Below, one piece after another: positions 1-11,079 of a stretch of DNA of 64,000 nucleotides. The stretch spans positions 4,154,001 to 4,218,000 of the forward strand of contig NZ_CP014337.1 in NCBI RefSeq assembly GCF_002024805.1, in the 5' to 3' direction. The notes beneath the pieces are model-generated. The model worked only from the letters and a program-made list of their open reading frames with translations. It made no database searches and had not been told where the DNA came from. A program made the position numbers and the translations under genes. This stretch comes from Elizabethkingia bruuniana (GTDB taxonomy: Bacteria; Bacteroidota; Bacteroidia; Flavobacteriales; Weeksellaceae). Positions within the stretch are counted from its first letter, which is position 1, and each line of letters opens with the position of its first letter.

Positions 1-79
1 CTGTGTCTGAATCAGCACATGCAGAAGCCTGATTGTACATCAGAAAGCATAGTGCAACGGAAGTTAATATCTTTTTCAT
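1..79 (-). CDS. Exported protein of unknown function, N-terminal fragment
   Basis: Reading leftward from an ATG at 79, the frame is open to the window edge and gives 26 residues, starting MKKILTSVALCFLMYNQ and continuing into ASACADSDT. Two lysines followed by a hydrophobic stretch ending in Ala-Ser-Ala make a standard Sec signal peptide, probably cleaved near ASA/CADS. The start lies only 9 nt after the stop of the upstream lipoprotein gene, so the two are almost certainly co-transcribed. Nothing of the mature protein is visible and I cannot name a family. Confidence 0.6.
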   Translation of the reverse strand, partial: MKKILTSVALCFLMYNQASACADSDT

Positions 80-88
80 AATTGGTTT

Positions 89-1060
89 TTAGTATTGATA
101 GTGTAAAAATCGTGAATCTAAATGATAATAAATAATGTTGTAGTTATTTAATTTTTTGCTCAGGAAGCCTTTTACCTGATCCAGATCTTTTTGGGAGATC
201 TCTTCTACTTTGATCTGAAAGCCTTTACTCAGGTAGAAACCTTCGTAAAAGTGATCTTCTTCAACCTGGTAGACATGTTCAGCTACTTTCTTGAACTTTG
301 GATCTGTCTTCAGGTTTTCTTCTGATACGGCATTTATGAGTTTATGTTTTCCCAAATGGTTGGTTACAATTCCCCATGAATAAATAGGCAATGCAATATC
401 CAGTTTTAGTGGATAGTCACCTATACCGGATAGATAATTCTTCAGTGTTGCAACATCCAGGATCGAGTTTTCCGGTTTATCTTCCAGAGGAGAAGAAGTA
501 GAGTAGCACATCAGATAGCCTTTACTTACGGGTGGAATACCGGTATTCTTTTTGTCCTTTACCTGATGAAGGCGTATGGTACACGAAATGTCTTTTCCCG
601 AAATCTGTTTTAGTTTTTTCAGAAAAGCAAAATAATCAGCCTTAGTTCCTGCTGTCCAGTCGCTGTCAATCTGAATTTCGTTAATGGTATTAAAAGCATT
701 TTCTTTACTGACTCTTTGGATGAATTCGTTGGTCTTTGCTGCAAGAAAGTCTAGTTCTTCAGGTGTTATATTTTCCCACACCCTGTTCATAATAAAAACA
801 ACAGGAACTATCTTTTGCTGAATACTCTGCTTAGATGTCAAAATCCCTACGGGTTGAAAGCGTCCGTTAACTTTGTCAATATCAAAATATCGGGTGTACA
901 ATATCGGAGTAGTGGCTTTTTCCAAAGCCTGCTTTTCTGTCTGATTGAGTTCGAAATTAGTTCTCCAGTAGTAGAAAGTATATGGATGTGTTTTTTCTCC
1001 TTTTTTGCAAGACCATGTAAATAAGGAGATTAATAACAGGAGAAGTAAACTTTTTTTCAT
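89..1060 (-). CDS. Lipoprotein of unknown function, possibly glycosidase-like
   Basis: A 323-residue protein. The N-terminus is MKKSLLLLLLISLFTWSC, a lipoprotein signal whose Cys (about residue 18) would be lipidated, followed by KKGEKTH. The body has alternating hydrophobic strand-like segments such as IVPVVFIMNRVW and IDSDWTAGTKADYFAFLKKL, and a region around LDIALPIYSWG, which suggest a TIM-barrel-like fold. That is only an impression; no catalytic motif is certain. A TTG two codons upstream could also start translation, but the ATG at 1060 gives the better signal peptide. It probably forms an operon with the truncated downstream gene. The pair looks like a conserved flavobacterial surface or periplasmic unit of unknown role. 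Confidence 0.65.
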   Translation of the reverse strand: MKKSLLLLLLISLFTWSCKKGEKTHPYTFYYWRTNFELNQTEKQALEKATTPILYTRYFDIDKVNGRFQPVGILTSKQSIQQKIVPVVFIMNRVWENITPEELDFLAAKTNEFIQRVSKENAFNTINEIQIDSDWTAGTKADYFAFLKKLKQISGKDISCTIRLHQVKDKKNTGIPPVSKGYLMCYSTSSPLEDKPENSILDVATLKNYLSGIGDYPLKLDIALPIYSWGIVTNHLGKHKLINAVSEENLKTDPKFKKVAEHVYQVEEDHFYEGFYLSKGFQIKVEEISQKDLDQVKGFLSKKLNNYNIIYYHLDSRFLHYQY

Positions 1061-1063
1061 ACT

Positions 1064-1071
1064 CAAATGTA
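1064..1071 (-). promoter_or_regulatory. Possible -7 promoter element for the lipoprotein operon
   Basis: Read on the minus strand this is TACATTTG, an exact match to the Bacteroidota -7 consensus TAnnTTTG. It ends only 4 nt before the ATG at 1060, so a transcript from it would be nearly leaderless. I see no TTG at the expected -33 spacing, so this may be chance in AT-rich DNA. Confidence 0.3.
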
Positions 1072-1087
1072 TTGAATTATTATAAGT

Positions 1088-1103
1088 ATTACAGGCCTGT
1101 AAT
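1088..1103. other. 16-bp perfect palindrome, possible operator
   Basis: ATTACAGGCCTGTAAT is perfectly self-complementary. It sits in the short gap between the lacZ terminator and the putative promoter of the downstream lipoprotein gene, about 20 nt upstream of that promoter's -7 element. The position suits a binding site for a dimeric regulator. No regulator gene is adjacent, so the function is inferred from symmetry and position only. Confidence 0.3.
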
Positions 1104-1135
1104 TCAGTTTATCATAAATAGGAAAACCGGATAAT

Positions 1136-1168
1136 AATAAAGGCGGTCTTATACAGACCGCCTTTATT
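1136..1168 (-). terminator. Intrinsic terminator after lacZ
   Basis: The arms AATAAAGGCGGTCT (1136-1149) and AGACCGCCTTTATT (1155-1168) form a perfect 14-bp stem with a 5-nt loop. The structure lies directly downstream of the minus-strand beta-galactosidase stop. The A/T-rich outer pairs supply the U-rich tail on either strand. Confidence 0.8.
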
Positions 1169-1184
1169 ATTATGAATATACTAT

Positions 1185-4328
<3,144 letters not shown>

Positions 4329-4428
4329 TTATGCTTGTGTATATCTACTTGTAAGCAGATAACGACCTCTAAGATAATGAATTATAATTATTCTTGTTTA
4401 TAAACTATATGAATACCCAAGAGATTAA

Positions 4429-4462
4429 CAAAACGAGCCGGAATATTTCCCGGCTCGTTTTG
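4429..4462 (-). terminator. Intrinsic terminator after apbE
   Basis: The stem pairs CAAAACGAGCCGG (4429-4441) with CCGGCTCGTTTTG (4450-4462), 13 bp with an 8-nt loop, immediately after the apbE stop at 4465. It ends the minus-strand ankyrin-DUF2271-PepSY-ApbE operon and could also work on the plus strand, where it is followed by TTTTATTT. Confidence 0.8.
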
Positions 4463-4464
4463 TT

Positions 4465-5436
4465 TTATTTGATATTCTTAATAATCTTTCCTTTGTCAGT
4501 AATTAGAAGATAATGATATTCTGGAAACGGTTTTAAGAGTTTTAAGCCGTCTTTCTCTCCTAATACCATAACAGAAGTACTGAAGCCATTGGCCATAGTT
4601 GCATTAGGTCCGGTAATCGTTACGCTTGTAAGGCCGGTAGATGGATATCCGGTTTTAGGGTTCATAATATGAGAATAGCGTTTCCCGTGAATTTCTGCAT
4701 ACTTCTCATAACTGCCGGAAGTTGTTACAGCATTTTCTTTGAAATAAAGAATAGCTGCCATTTTATGATCATTGAATGGGTTGTTGATTCCTATTGCCCA
4801 TGGCTTTCCGTCGGGTTGGGTTCCCCACGTAGAGATATCTCCGGAAGCATCAATAATTCCTGCTTTTACCCCCATACTTTTCATCAGATCCCGGGTTTTA
4901 TCCGCAGCATAGCCTTTGCCAATAGAACCGAAACCTATTTTCATTCCGGGGTTTTTCAAAAAAATAGTAGAGTTGGTACTATCGAGTATTATATTCTGAT
5001 AGCCAACATTTCTTACCGATTCTTTAATGGCCTGTTCACTTGGAAGCTCATCCATAGAATCATCGAATTTCCAGATTTTGTCCATAGCAACAATACTGAT
5101 ATCGAAGGCTCCGTCTGTAAGTTTAGAAAAGTATAAACCTTTTTTCGTCAGGTCAAATACTTCCTTATCTACTTTTATCGGTCTTATTCCTGCATTTTGG
5201 TTTACCTGAGAAATTTGTGTTTCGGGTCTCCATTCGGAAATAAGATTCTCGATTCTGGTAATTTCAGCTATAGCTTGATCAATATTCCGTTCTGCAGAAA
5301 TAGAATCTTTATCTACCAGGGTTATCTGAAACCGACTACCCATTAAAGTAACGAGTCTGCTCCTCTGTACTTGTGCAGAGATATTGATAGTACAAAGTAG
5401 TAATGTAATTCTGATAAAGAGATCAGTCCTGTTCAT
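4465..5436 (-). CDS. apbE: FAD:protein FMN transferase (flavin transferase ApbE)
   Basis: A 323-residue exported enzyme that takes FMN from FAD and attaches it to a Thr or Ser of target proteins outside the cytoplasm, using Mg2+. The signal sequence MNRTDLFIRITLLLCTINIS ends in AQ. Family landmarks are LVTLMGSRFQITL, the GFGSIGKGYAADK segment, IIDASGDISTWG, AVTTSGSYEKY and the SHIMNPKTGYP metal/FAD region. The ATG at 5436 lies 5 nt after the stop of the PepSY reductase gene. A TTG at 5449-5451 would overlap that gene, but it lengthens the signal without benefit. Its likely substrate is the DUF2271 protein two genes upstream, which carries an ITGAS motif. Confidence 0.93.
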   Translation of the reverse strand: MNRTDLFIRITLLLCTINISAQVQRSRLVTLMGSRFQITLVDKDSISAERNIDQAIAEITRIENLISEWRPETQISQVNQNAGIRPIKVDKEVFDLTKKGLYFSKLTDGAFDISIVAMDKIWKFDDSMDELPSEQAIKESVRNVGYQNIILDSTNSTIFLKNPGMKIGFGSIGKGYAADKTRDLMKSMGVKAGIIDASGDISTWGTQPDGKPWAIGINNPFNDHKMAAILYFKENAVTTSGSYEKYAEIHGKRYSHIMNPKTGYPSTGLTSVTITGPNATMANGFSTSVMVLGEKDGLKLLKPFPEYHYLLITDKGKIIKNIK

Positions 5437-5441
5437 ATGGC

Positions 5442-7637
5442 TTAATAACAATCGGTCAATATTTGTCCGTTGGTTTTATAATCTTCGTAATTTTTACTCT
5501 GCTGGGCACATAAGTCTCTGAGTAAATCTTCCAGATCATGCTGCATTTTTAATGCACCACAAATCATGATATATCCGCCTTGGGCTAGCAACTCCATAAA
5601 GAATGCAGAATCTCTTTTTACAAGATCCATAACGTACTGAGACTGCTCTTCTCTGGAATAAGCAAGATTTAATTTAGCCAGTTTGCCTTTCTGTATGTTT
5701 TCTGCAGCAAAGTCTTCATAGCTTTTGGTGAGCTTGCTGGATCTGCGGAATCCACAGTAAAGGTGGGCTTCCGTTTCTTTAGAGTTTTCCTCAATCATTC
5801 CCAAGAAAGGAGCAATTCCGGTTCCGTTAGCAATCATAGCTACTTTATTTGCTTTCTTAGGTAAATGGAATTCAGAGTTTTTAACAATGCGGGCTTTTAT
5901 TTCCTGTCCTTCTTTCAGTTTGTAAAGGAAGCCGGAACCTAATCCATTTTCATAAAGCTTTACAACAAGCTGTATAGCACCGTCTACTTTTCCTATAGAA
6001 TAGAAACGTTCTTTATGATCGTTATCCGGATAGATAGCCAAAAGATCACCCGATTTAAAACTTAGCGTACGTCCAGGTTTCAGAAGTATTTTGAATGTTG
6101 TTACTTCTTCCACAATCTCACTTTTACCAACTACTTTCATTGGTTTCAGAGGAGGTGTCTTTTGGTTGTATAATGAAGGGGCGGATGCTAAAGGAATCAT
6201 TGTTTCATAACTCCATTGCTTGGCCCATTCTGCAAACTCAATTGTAGAACGATCATTAACGGTATGTAGTGCTAACTGAGGCTCTGCCCAATTTTGTTCA
6301 CTCAGAAGCTGATCGATTTCAATAGCATAACCGCAGAAGTCTTCATAAGCCTTGGACCCAAAGCCTACGACAGAATATTTTACTTTCTGATTTTGTGGAA
6401 ATTTAGCCAGAAGGTTTTTAAAATGTTTAGCATTAGTTGGTGCATCCCCCAAACCATAAGTTGAAGTAAAAACCAGTATATGTTCTGCTTTAGGGAAAGC
6501 TTTATACTGATTCAGTTCAGTAAGGAAAGACTTCTTGCCAGCCGAATTAAATTGCGAATGGATATGGCTTGCAAAGCCTAAAGTAGAACCATTTTCCGAA
6601 CCTACCAGAATAACAATCTCCGCATCTTCTGCTTTATATTTGTTTCTGATTTTATTCCTTGTTCTTTTAAAAGTAATAACAAAACCGGAATAAATAAACA
6701 TGAGAATATTAAGAGAGGCCAGTCCCAGGATAATAGCCCATGTAACACTGCCACGACCTGTATGCAGACTAAGGCTGAGGTTGTCGTAAATAGTAGTTAG
6801 AGGATATTTTTCTTCTTTAACAATATTACCGTTGATCTGATTTACTGAAATCTCGCGATCTTTAAGCTTTAGAACAAAGTATTCTTCAGGTTCGTCCTCG
6901 ATAAACGGAAATTCTATTTTCTTGACACTGCTGAATTTGGTTTCCTTAAAGATTGGGAAATCTGCCAATTTCTTTTCAGACTCATCATTGCTCTTTTTAA
7001 TAATGACATTCTCATTTTTTCCTTTAGGGATAAACTCGAAACGGATCATGAACAGATAAGTTCCGGTTATGGCGATAACTAAAACAGGAATCAGGAGAAG
7101 CCTTCCGGACACAACATGAAAGTATTGTGAAAAGAAATCTTTCTTGATCTTGTCAAAAAAGTGTTTTACACCTTGTTGTCTTTTGATAATTAGAATTGAT
7201 CCGGAAATACTGATCAGCATTAAGAGAAAAGAAATTACACCTACGGTAAAACGCCCGGTTTCTTTTAGAAACAGGGAACGGTGAAGAGATGTTACCCAAT
7301 TGATGAATTCACCTTTCTCAACAGGTTTGCCCAGGATCTTTCCGGTTTTGGGATTAATATAAGCTTTAACCTCCTTTCCGTCCTGATCGAAGCCTTCAAG
7401 GGTAACAAACTGATTGTGGTCTACAGTAATTTCGGTGATTTCCGGAAAAACTTTGCGCAATTCCGGTAGGGATTGCGCAAGATTTATTTCGCTGAAATCA
7501 TCCACCCGATAAGGTTGCACTTTTTCCTGAGCTGCATCGTAAGCTAATATTACTCCTGTGGAGGAGGCTACGATTAAAAAAGAAAATGTAAGAATAGCTA
7601 AGGCTAAGTGTGCATACCTCCAAATAGATAATGTCAT
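5442..7637 (-). CDS. PepSY membrane reductase with flavodoxin and FAD/NAD(P)H modules
   Basis: A 731-residue protein joining a PepSY-type membrane domain to a cytoplasmic CysJ-like reductase. The N-terminus (WRYAHLALAILTFSFLIVAS) is the first helix, followed by an extracytoplasmic PepSY region and further helices near 135-155, 178-200 and 305-325. Then come a flavodoxin domain (EIVILVGSENGSTLGFA, about 340-485), an FAD-binding domain (RFYSIGK), and an NAD(P)H-binding domain (MIANGTGIAPFLGMIEE and MICGALKMQHDLEDLL). The chain ends in Tyr, as ferredoxin-NADP reductases do, where an aromatic residue stacks on FAD. It should carry electrons from cytoplasmic NAD(P)H across the inner membrane. The flanking DUF2271 and ApbE genes point to a flavinylated acceptor. 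Related proteins are often annotated as sulfite reductase flavoprotein or iron-uptake reductase; the physiological acceptor is unknown. Confidence 0.88.
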   Translation of the reverse strand: MTLSIWRYAHLALAILTFSFLIVASSTGVILAYDAAQEKVQPYRVDDFSEINLAQSLPELRKVFPEITEITVDHNQFVTLEGFDQDGKEVKAYINPKTGKILGKPVEKGEFINWVTSLHRSLFLKETGRFTVGVISFLLMLISISGSILIIKRQQGVKHFFDKIKKDFFSQYFHVVSGRLLLIPVLVIAITGTYLFMIRFEFIPKGKNENVIIKKSNDESEKKLADFPIFKETKFSSVKKIEFPFIEDEPEEYFVLKLKDREISVNQINGNIVKEEKYPLTTIYDNLSLSLHTGRGSVTWAIILGLASLNILMFIYSGFVITFKRTRNKIRNKYKAEDAEIVILVGSENGSTLGFASHIHSQFNSAGKKSFLTELNQYKAFPKAEHILVFTSTYGLGDAPTNAKHFKNLLAKFPQNQKVKYSVVGFGSKAYEDFCGYAIEIDQLLSEQNWAEPQLALHTVNDRSTIEFAEWAKQWSYETMIPLASAPSLYNQKTPPLKPMKVVGKSEIVEEVTTFKILLKPGRTLSFKSGDLLAIYPDNDHKERFYSIGKVDGAIQLVVKLYENGLGSGFLYKLKEGQEIKARIVKNSEFHLPKKANKVAMIANGTGIAPFLGMIEENSKETEAHLYCGFRRSSKLTKSYEDFAAENIQKGKLAKLNLAYSREEQSQYVMDLVKRDSAFFMELLAQGGYIMICGALKMQHDLEDLLRDLCAQQSKNYEDYKTNGQILTDCY

Positions 7638-7652
7638 CTTTGGATTTCTTTA

Positions 7653-8135
7653 TTATAACTTATTTAGTTTAACGTATCTGATGTATCCTTTACCTTCAGC
7701 TTTAGCTGTAACTTCTGCAGAGGTTAATGGAATTTCTATGTCGCTTACATAATATTTCTGATCTTCTACTGCTGACTCGAAACGAATTTTGTATCCTTTA
7801 TTTAAGAATTTATCTTCTATTGCAAAAGTGGTAATACTTCTGTCACCACCAGCAACAGATGCTCCGGTAATGGCATTAAGCTTTACATTGCTTTTTCCTT
7901 GTGACTTATGCCACTCCTTTAGTGTATCATACCATTTTTTGTCTGGTCCCATCATATAAAGGGTTTTTTCATATTGCCCTTTAGGGTTGATTAATGATAC
8001 TACTATGTAAGCTTTCTCTCCGGTATAGTTTACCATCTGAAGCATACATTTATATTTGGATACCTGCGCTGTAGCGAGTCCTGCACAAAGTAAAGTCAGG
8101 ATTCCTACCAGCTGTATTTTGAAAAATGATTTCAT
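7653..8135 (-). CDS. DUF2271 protein, probable flavinylated periplasmic electron carrier
   Basis: A 160-residue protein with a clear signal peptide (about residues 1-23, ending in ATAQ). It fits the DUF2271 family, usually found beside PepSY and ApbE genes. Residues 87-93 read NAITGAS, which resembles the [ST]GA[ST] core of the ApbE flavinylation motif; Ser93 would carry the FMN. What I see is the motif, the export signal and the operon. That FMN is really attached is inference. The gene lies 15 nt upstream of the PepSY reductase, its likely electron donor. Confidence 0.8.
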   Translation of the reverse strand: MKSFFKIQLVGILTLLCAGLATAQVSKYKCMLQMVNYTGEKAYIVVSLINPKGQYEKTLYMMGPDKKWYDTLKEWHKSQGKSNVKLNAITGASVAGGDRSITTFAIEDKFLNKGYKIRFESAVEDQKYYVSDIEIPLTSAEVTAKAEGKGYIRYVKLNKL

Positions 8136-8210
8136 CTCTTTATTTTATTATTGTTTAATAATCTGTATAGCTGCTATAGTTGAGTTTTAAATAGTCTACA
8201 CCTTTACAGA

Positions 8211-9680
8211 TTATTTTAAAAAGTCTAATGCTACCTTGTTACCTTTCAACGTTTCATTTTCAGAAGCCAGATTGTAAGCCGTTTCTTCAAACTCGGTTTT
8301 CAGGTCCTTTTTAGCTCCCAAAGATACAAGATACTTTAGAATTGTATCATCCTTAGCAATAAGTGCCGCTTTGTGCAAAGCAGTCATCTGTTCTTTGTCT
8401 ACTGCATTAACATCTATATTCAGTGGAGCTAGTTTTTTCAGAAGATCCAGATTACTTTTGGCTACTGCAAGGTGAAGAAGGGTAGTGCCATCTTTTTGTG
8501 GAGTAGTAACATCGAAACCTTTAGCTTTTAGTAAGCCTAACTTTTCAGTGAACTCATCTTTTGGACCAGGTCTGTAAGATTGTACCAAATAGTAGGCAAG
8601 ATTATTTCCTTTGATGTCTGCAACTTTTACATCGGCTTTGTTATCCAATAAATAAGCTACAATCTCAGGGGAGCCATATCTTACTGCATGTGTTAATGCA
8701 GATTCACCATTTACATTTACAGTATTAATATTCTTAACCTTCGGAAGAATAGCTTTTACATTATTAATATCTTTACCGGAAGCTGCTGCCATTAATGCAT
8801 TGTTTCCTTCGTTATCTGCTTTATTAGCATCTGTTCCCTTTCCAATAAGGTAATTGATGATTTCAGTTTGGTTAGGCTTTCTTGCAACAATCTGTAAAGC
8901 TGTAGAACCATCTGCACTCACCGCTGTAGGTTTTAGTTTTACATCTTCAATAAGATATTTGTATAAATCGATACCATTCACCTGTTTTCTTGTTCCTTGT
9001 GCAGCATTAATCAAAGCAATATCATTCGCTTTAATATTTTTAGCTTTCAAAGACTTCAATAGGTCTAGGTTTCCAAAGCTTGTTGCATAATCGAAAGCAG
9101 TATAACCTTTATCATCAGTATCTGTTAATGCCAATCCTTTTGATGTAAAAAGTTTTACTAAAGAACCATCCTTATCATTTCCGATTGCCAGTAAAAGAAT
9201 GTTAGCACCATCTTTATATTTATGTTTCGGATTAACACCTGCCTTGAAGAACATATCATATATTTCCGGATTGTCTAATCCAAAATATGCTGCAAAAGAA
9301 AGTGGTGTAAGTCCTTTTGTATCTAATTTGTTTACGTCAGATCCTTTGGAAATAAAGTATTCAATAACCTCTTTGTTTCCGGTCATTGCTGCCCAGTGAA
9401 GATAAAGTCTTCCGTCATGCGTCAATTTATCTACGGAATTACCTTTCTGTTCTGTCAAGTATTTAATAGTACTTAGTGGAGCTCCATTATTGATGGCTAA
9501 AGCAACCGGATCGAATGTTGATCCGTTAAATTCTGTAGGATTATTTCCTTTAGAGATTTCTGCTTTTACCTTTTCCACATCTGGCTTAGATTTCCAGAAG
9601 TCTGCATTCAGTAGAGTATTTTGCTGAGCATTGAAAAATAAAGAAAACAGAAATAAAGATGAGTATAGTATCTTTTTCAT
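8211..9680 (-). CDS. Exported ankyrin-repeat protein
   Basis: A 489-residue protein with an N-terminal signal sequence (MKKILYSSLFLFSLFFNAQ) followed almost entirely by ankyrin repeats. Recognisable units include GRLYLHWAAMTGNKEVIEYF, GLTPLSFAAYFG, GESALTHAVRYGSPEIVAYL, DGTTLLHLAVAKSNLDLL and MTALHKAALIAKDD, roughly 11 repeats in all. Ankyrin repeats bind proteins and have no catalysis of their own. It appears to be the first gene of the operon, 75 nt before the DUF2271 gene, so it may be a periplasmic scaffold or partner for the flavin-based electron-transfer proteins. That role is inferred from gene order only. Confidence 0.85.
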   Translation of the reverse strand: MKKILYSSLFLFSLFFNAQQNTLLNADFWKSKPDVEKVKAEISKGNNPTEFNGSTFDPVALAINNGAPLSTIKYLTEQKGNSVDKLTHDGRLYLHWAAMTGNKEVIEYFISKGSDVNKLDTKGLTPLSFAAYFGLDNPEIYDMFFKAGVNPKHKYKDGANILLLAIGNDKDGSLVKLFTSKGLALTDTDDKGYTAFDYATSFGNLDLLKSLKAKNIKANDIALINAAQGTRKQVNGIDLYKYLIEDVKLKPTAVSADGSTALQIVARKPNQTEIINYLIGKGTDANKADNEGNNALMAAASGKDINNVKAILPKVKNINTVNVNGESALTHAVRYGSPEIVAYLLDNKADVKVADIKGNNLAYYLVQSYRPGPKDEFTEKLGLLKAKGFDVTTPQKDGTTLLHLAVAKSNLDLLKKLAPLNIDVNAVDKEQMTALHKAALIAKDDTILKYLVSLGAKKDLKTEFEETAYNLASENETLKGNKVALDFLK

Positions 9681-9994
9681 TTTTATTATTTTTATTTATT
9701 CTAAATATTGTATTGCGCAAAAGTACTACTTCATTTTGACTGGAGAAAGCTTTTTACTATGAATTTCTTCATATTAAATCCAGATACAATGATTTAGTAG
9801 CATAATATAATATAGAAGTTGTCTAAAGCAAAAATCCTTACTTTCGAAAGTAAGGACAATATTGGACGGTAGTTATTTGTAACCCTTAATTGTATAATAA
9901 AGTTGTGGCTATTATAAGTGATACATTTGAAGAAATGATTTTTATAATAATTTGATCTTTTACAGCGTGAACTTCAATAGGGCAATTTTAATAT
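9681..9994. other. Intergenic region upstream of the ankyrin operon
   Basis: This 314-nt AT-rich stretch lies between the ankyrin gene and the next minus-strand gene. Apart from the promoter element at 9718-9725 I see no open frame with a plausible start, no RNA gene and no strong hairpin. A weak imperfect inverted repeat (CTTACTTTCGAAAGTAAGG) lies near 9838-9856 and could end the transcript of the upstream gene. Confidence 0.4.
9718..9725 (-). promoter_or_regulatory. -7 promoter element for the ankyrin/DUF2271/PepSY/ApbE operon
   Basis: On the minus strand the sequence is TACTTTTG, matching TAnnTTTG, 37 nt upstream of the ankyrin start codon. This implies a leader of about 30 nt. No clear TTG is found at the -33 position. 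Confidence 0.4.
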
Positions 9995-10681
9995 TTAGAA
10001 TTTGGTATTATCAAAATAGAAGTCTGTGAGATTTGTTACAATTTCACTCGGGTTACCGTTGTAGTAGAAAACTTTATTATCCTGTTTTAAGGTATAAAGA
10101 CTGAAATTCTGCTCTATAGTGATTTCTTTTGTAGCATTTTTTAGGTTTTGAAGTGAGACTGTCAATATTTTTTTTAATTCCTCAGGTTTTAGATTTTTCG
10201 TTTGCTTATTGATATAAGCAGATACCTCAGGTTCTTCCTCCAAAGATGTTTCAGGAATTTTAAATGTAACATCATAAACCAATTCAGCTATTTTTTCACC
10301 TTCCTGATATTCATTATCTACGAGATTTACACTTTTGATCTTGTATTTTGAATTTCTAAAATTGGCTATCAATATATCAAAGAAGGCTTCAATTTCTGCC
10401 TTGTTGGCTTGCGCTGTAGGCTTGGAAAGCATAGAGACATATGACTTAACTATGTTTTCTTTCATTTGGTCTTTAAGATCATTATGGAAATTATACATGT
10501 CTTGTCCTTCGACGGTTGGACGCATATAATCGTTTAATGCTTTTTGAATGCCTTCATCATTTTTTAGAAATGCACCAAAATACAATCCGAATGCTTCTTC
10601 GGGCTTTTTAACTTCAGTTTGTGCAATGAAGAATTGTATGATTAAAGTACAAACAAGAGTTAAGATGAATTTAATTTTCAT
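9995..10681 (-). CDS. Exported protein of unknown function
   Basis: A 228-residue protein with signal peptide MKIKFILTLVCTLIIQFFIA. The mature part is helical and charged, opening EVKKPEEAFGLYFGAFLKND and ending near TNLTDFYFDNTKF. I recognise no domain; the size and layout resemble small secreted lipid-binding-like or DUF4919-type flavobacterial proteins, but that is a guess. The frame is open 24 nt further upstream to an ATG at 10705. I chose the ATG at 10681 because it starts a perfect signal peptide and because the -7 promoter element at 10703-10710 overlaps the longer start. It is probably monocistronic. Confidence 0.6.
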   Translation of the reverse strand: MKIKFILTLVCTLIIQFFIAQTEVKKPEEAFGLYFGAFLKNDEGIQKALNDYMRPTVEGQDMYNFHNDLKDQMKENIVKSYVSMLSKPTAQANKAEIEAFFDILIANFRNSKYKIKSVNLVDNEYQEGEKIAELVYDVTFKIPETSLEEEPEVSAYINKQTKNLKPEELKKILTVSLQNLKNATKEITIEQNFSLYTLKQDNKVFYYNGNPSEIVTNLTDFYFDNTKF

Positions 10682-10702
10682 AATCGTTTTAAATAATTGA
10701 TA

Positions 10703-10710
10703 CAAAAGTA
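10703..10710 (-). promoter_or_regulatory. -7 promoter element
   Basis: TACTTTTG on the minus strand, 21 nt before the ATG at 10681 and identical to the element upstream of the ankyrin operon. It favours the internal start codon of the gene at 9995-10681. No obvious -33 TTG is present. Confidence 0.4.
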
Positions 10711-11021
10711 TTAAGTACTATAAGTAAAATATATCCCCGATAGCAGGGATTTTTAATCATTGTTATTTTATAGTTTAACAAGCATTAAGCTTCGACAGGC
10801 TCAGCCTGACACTTCTAAAGGAAAGTATTTTGGATGTGCAATGTCACTCCGAGCTCAGCCTGTAATGAGCCAGTTTATAGTGAACTTGACGAACTAAATT
10901 ATCGAAGAGTATTAGCAATAAATTTTAAACAGGCTCTAAATGATTATAACAAATTACAAATACGTGTTTTTACTTTAGATAACTTTATAATATATATAGG
11001 TATGATGTTTATAAAAGAGAA
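10711..11021. other. Intergenic region, noncoding
   Basis: About 310 nt between a promoter and a terminator. It holds the repeat-like segments at 10789-10915. A 68-codon frame across 10834-11040 is made largely of that repeat and has no start context or protein-like composition, so I do not call a gene. Confidence 0.5.
10789..10915. repeat. Intergenic repeat-like element (REP-type)
   Basis: Contains GCTTCGACAGGCTCAGCCTG (10789-10808, with the internal palindrome CAGGCT/AGCCTG). A second related segment at about 10841-10862 reads TGTCACTCCGAGCTCAGCCT and a third ends in TTATCGAAG. Phrases such as CTTCGACAGGCTCAGCCTGAC and TGTCACTCTGAGC recur between genes in many Weeksellaceae genomes. Within this window I see one composite copy, so the repeat status rests on that recollection and on the internal echoes. 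Confidence 0.45.
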
Positions 11022-11047
11022 AAAGCTCCATACAAAGTAGGAGCTTT
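11022..11047 (-). terminator. Intrinsic terminator after the DUF3078 gene
   Basis: AAAGCTCC (11022-11029) pairs with GGAGCTTT (11040-11047) around a 10-nt loop. On the minus strand the stem is followed by a T-rich tail, placed 33 nt after the stop of the DUF3078 gene. Confidence 0.7.
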
Positions 11048-11079
11048 CGTTTTTATGTTTTAAGTAAATAATCAAATGA

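Noticed and set aside
815-1024. 69-codon plus-strand frame
   Set aside because: It lies fully antisense to the lipoprotein gene and has no protein-like composition or promoter.
10834-11040. 68-codon plus-strand frame in a noncoding gap
   Set aside because: It is made mostly of repeat-like sequence, runs into the terminator, and shows no signal or domain.
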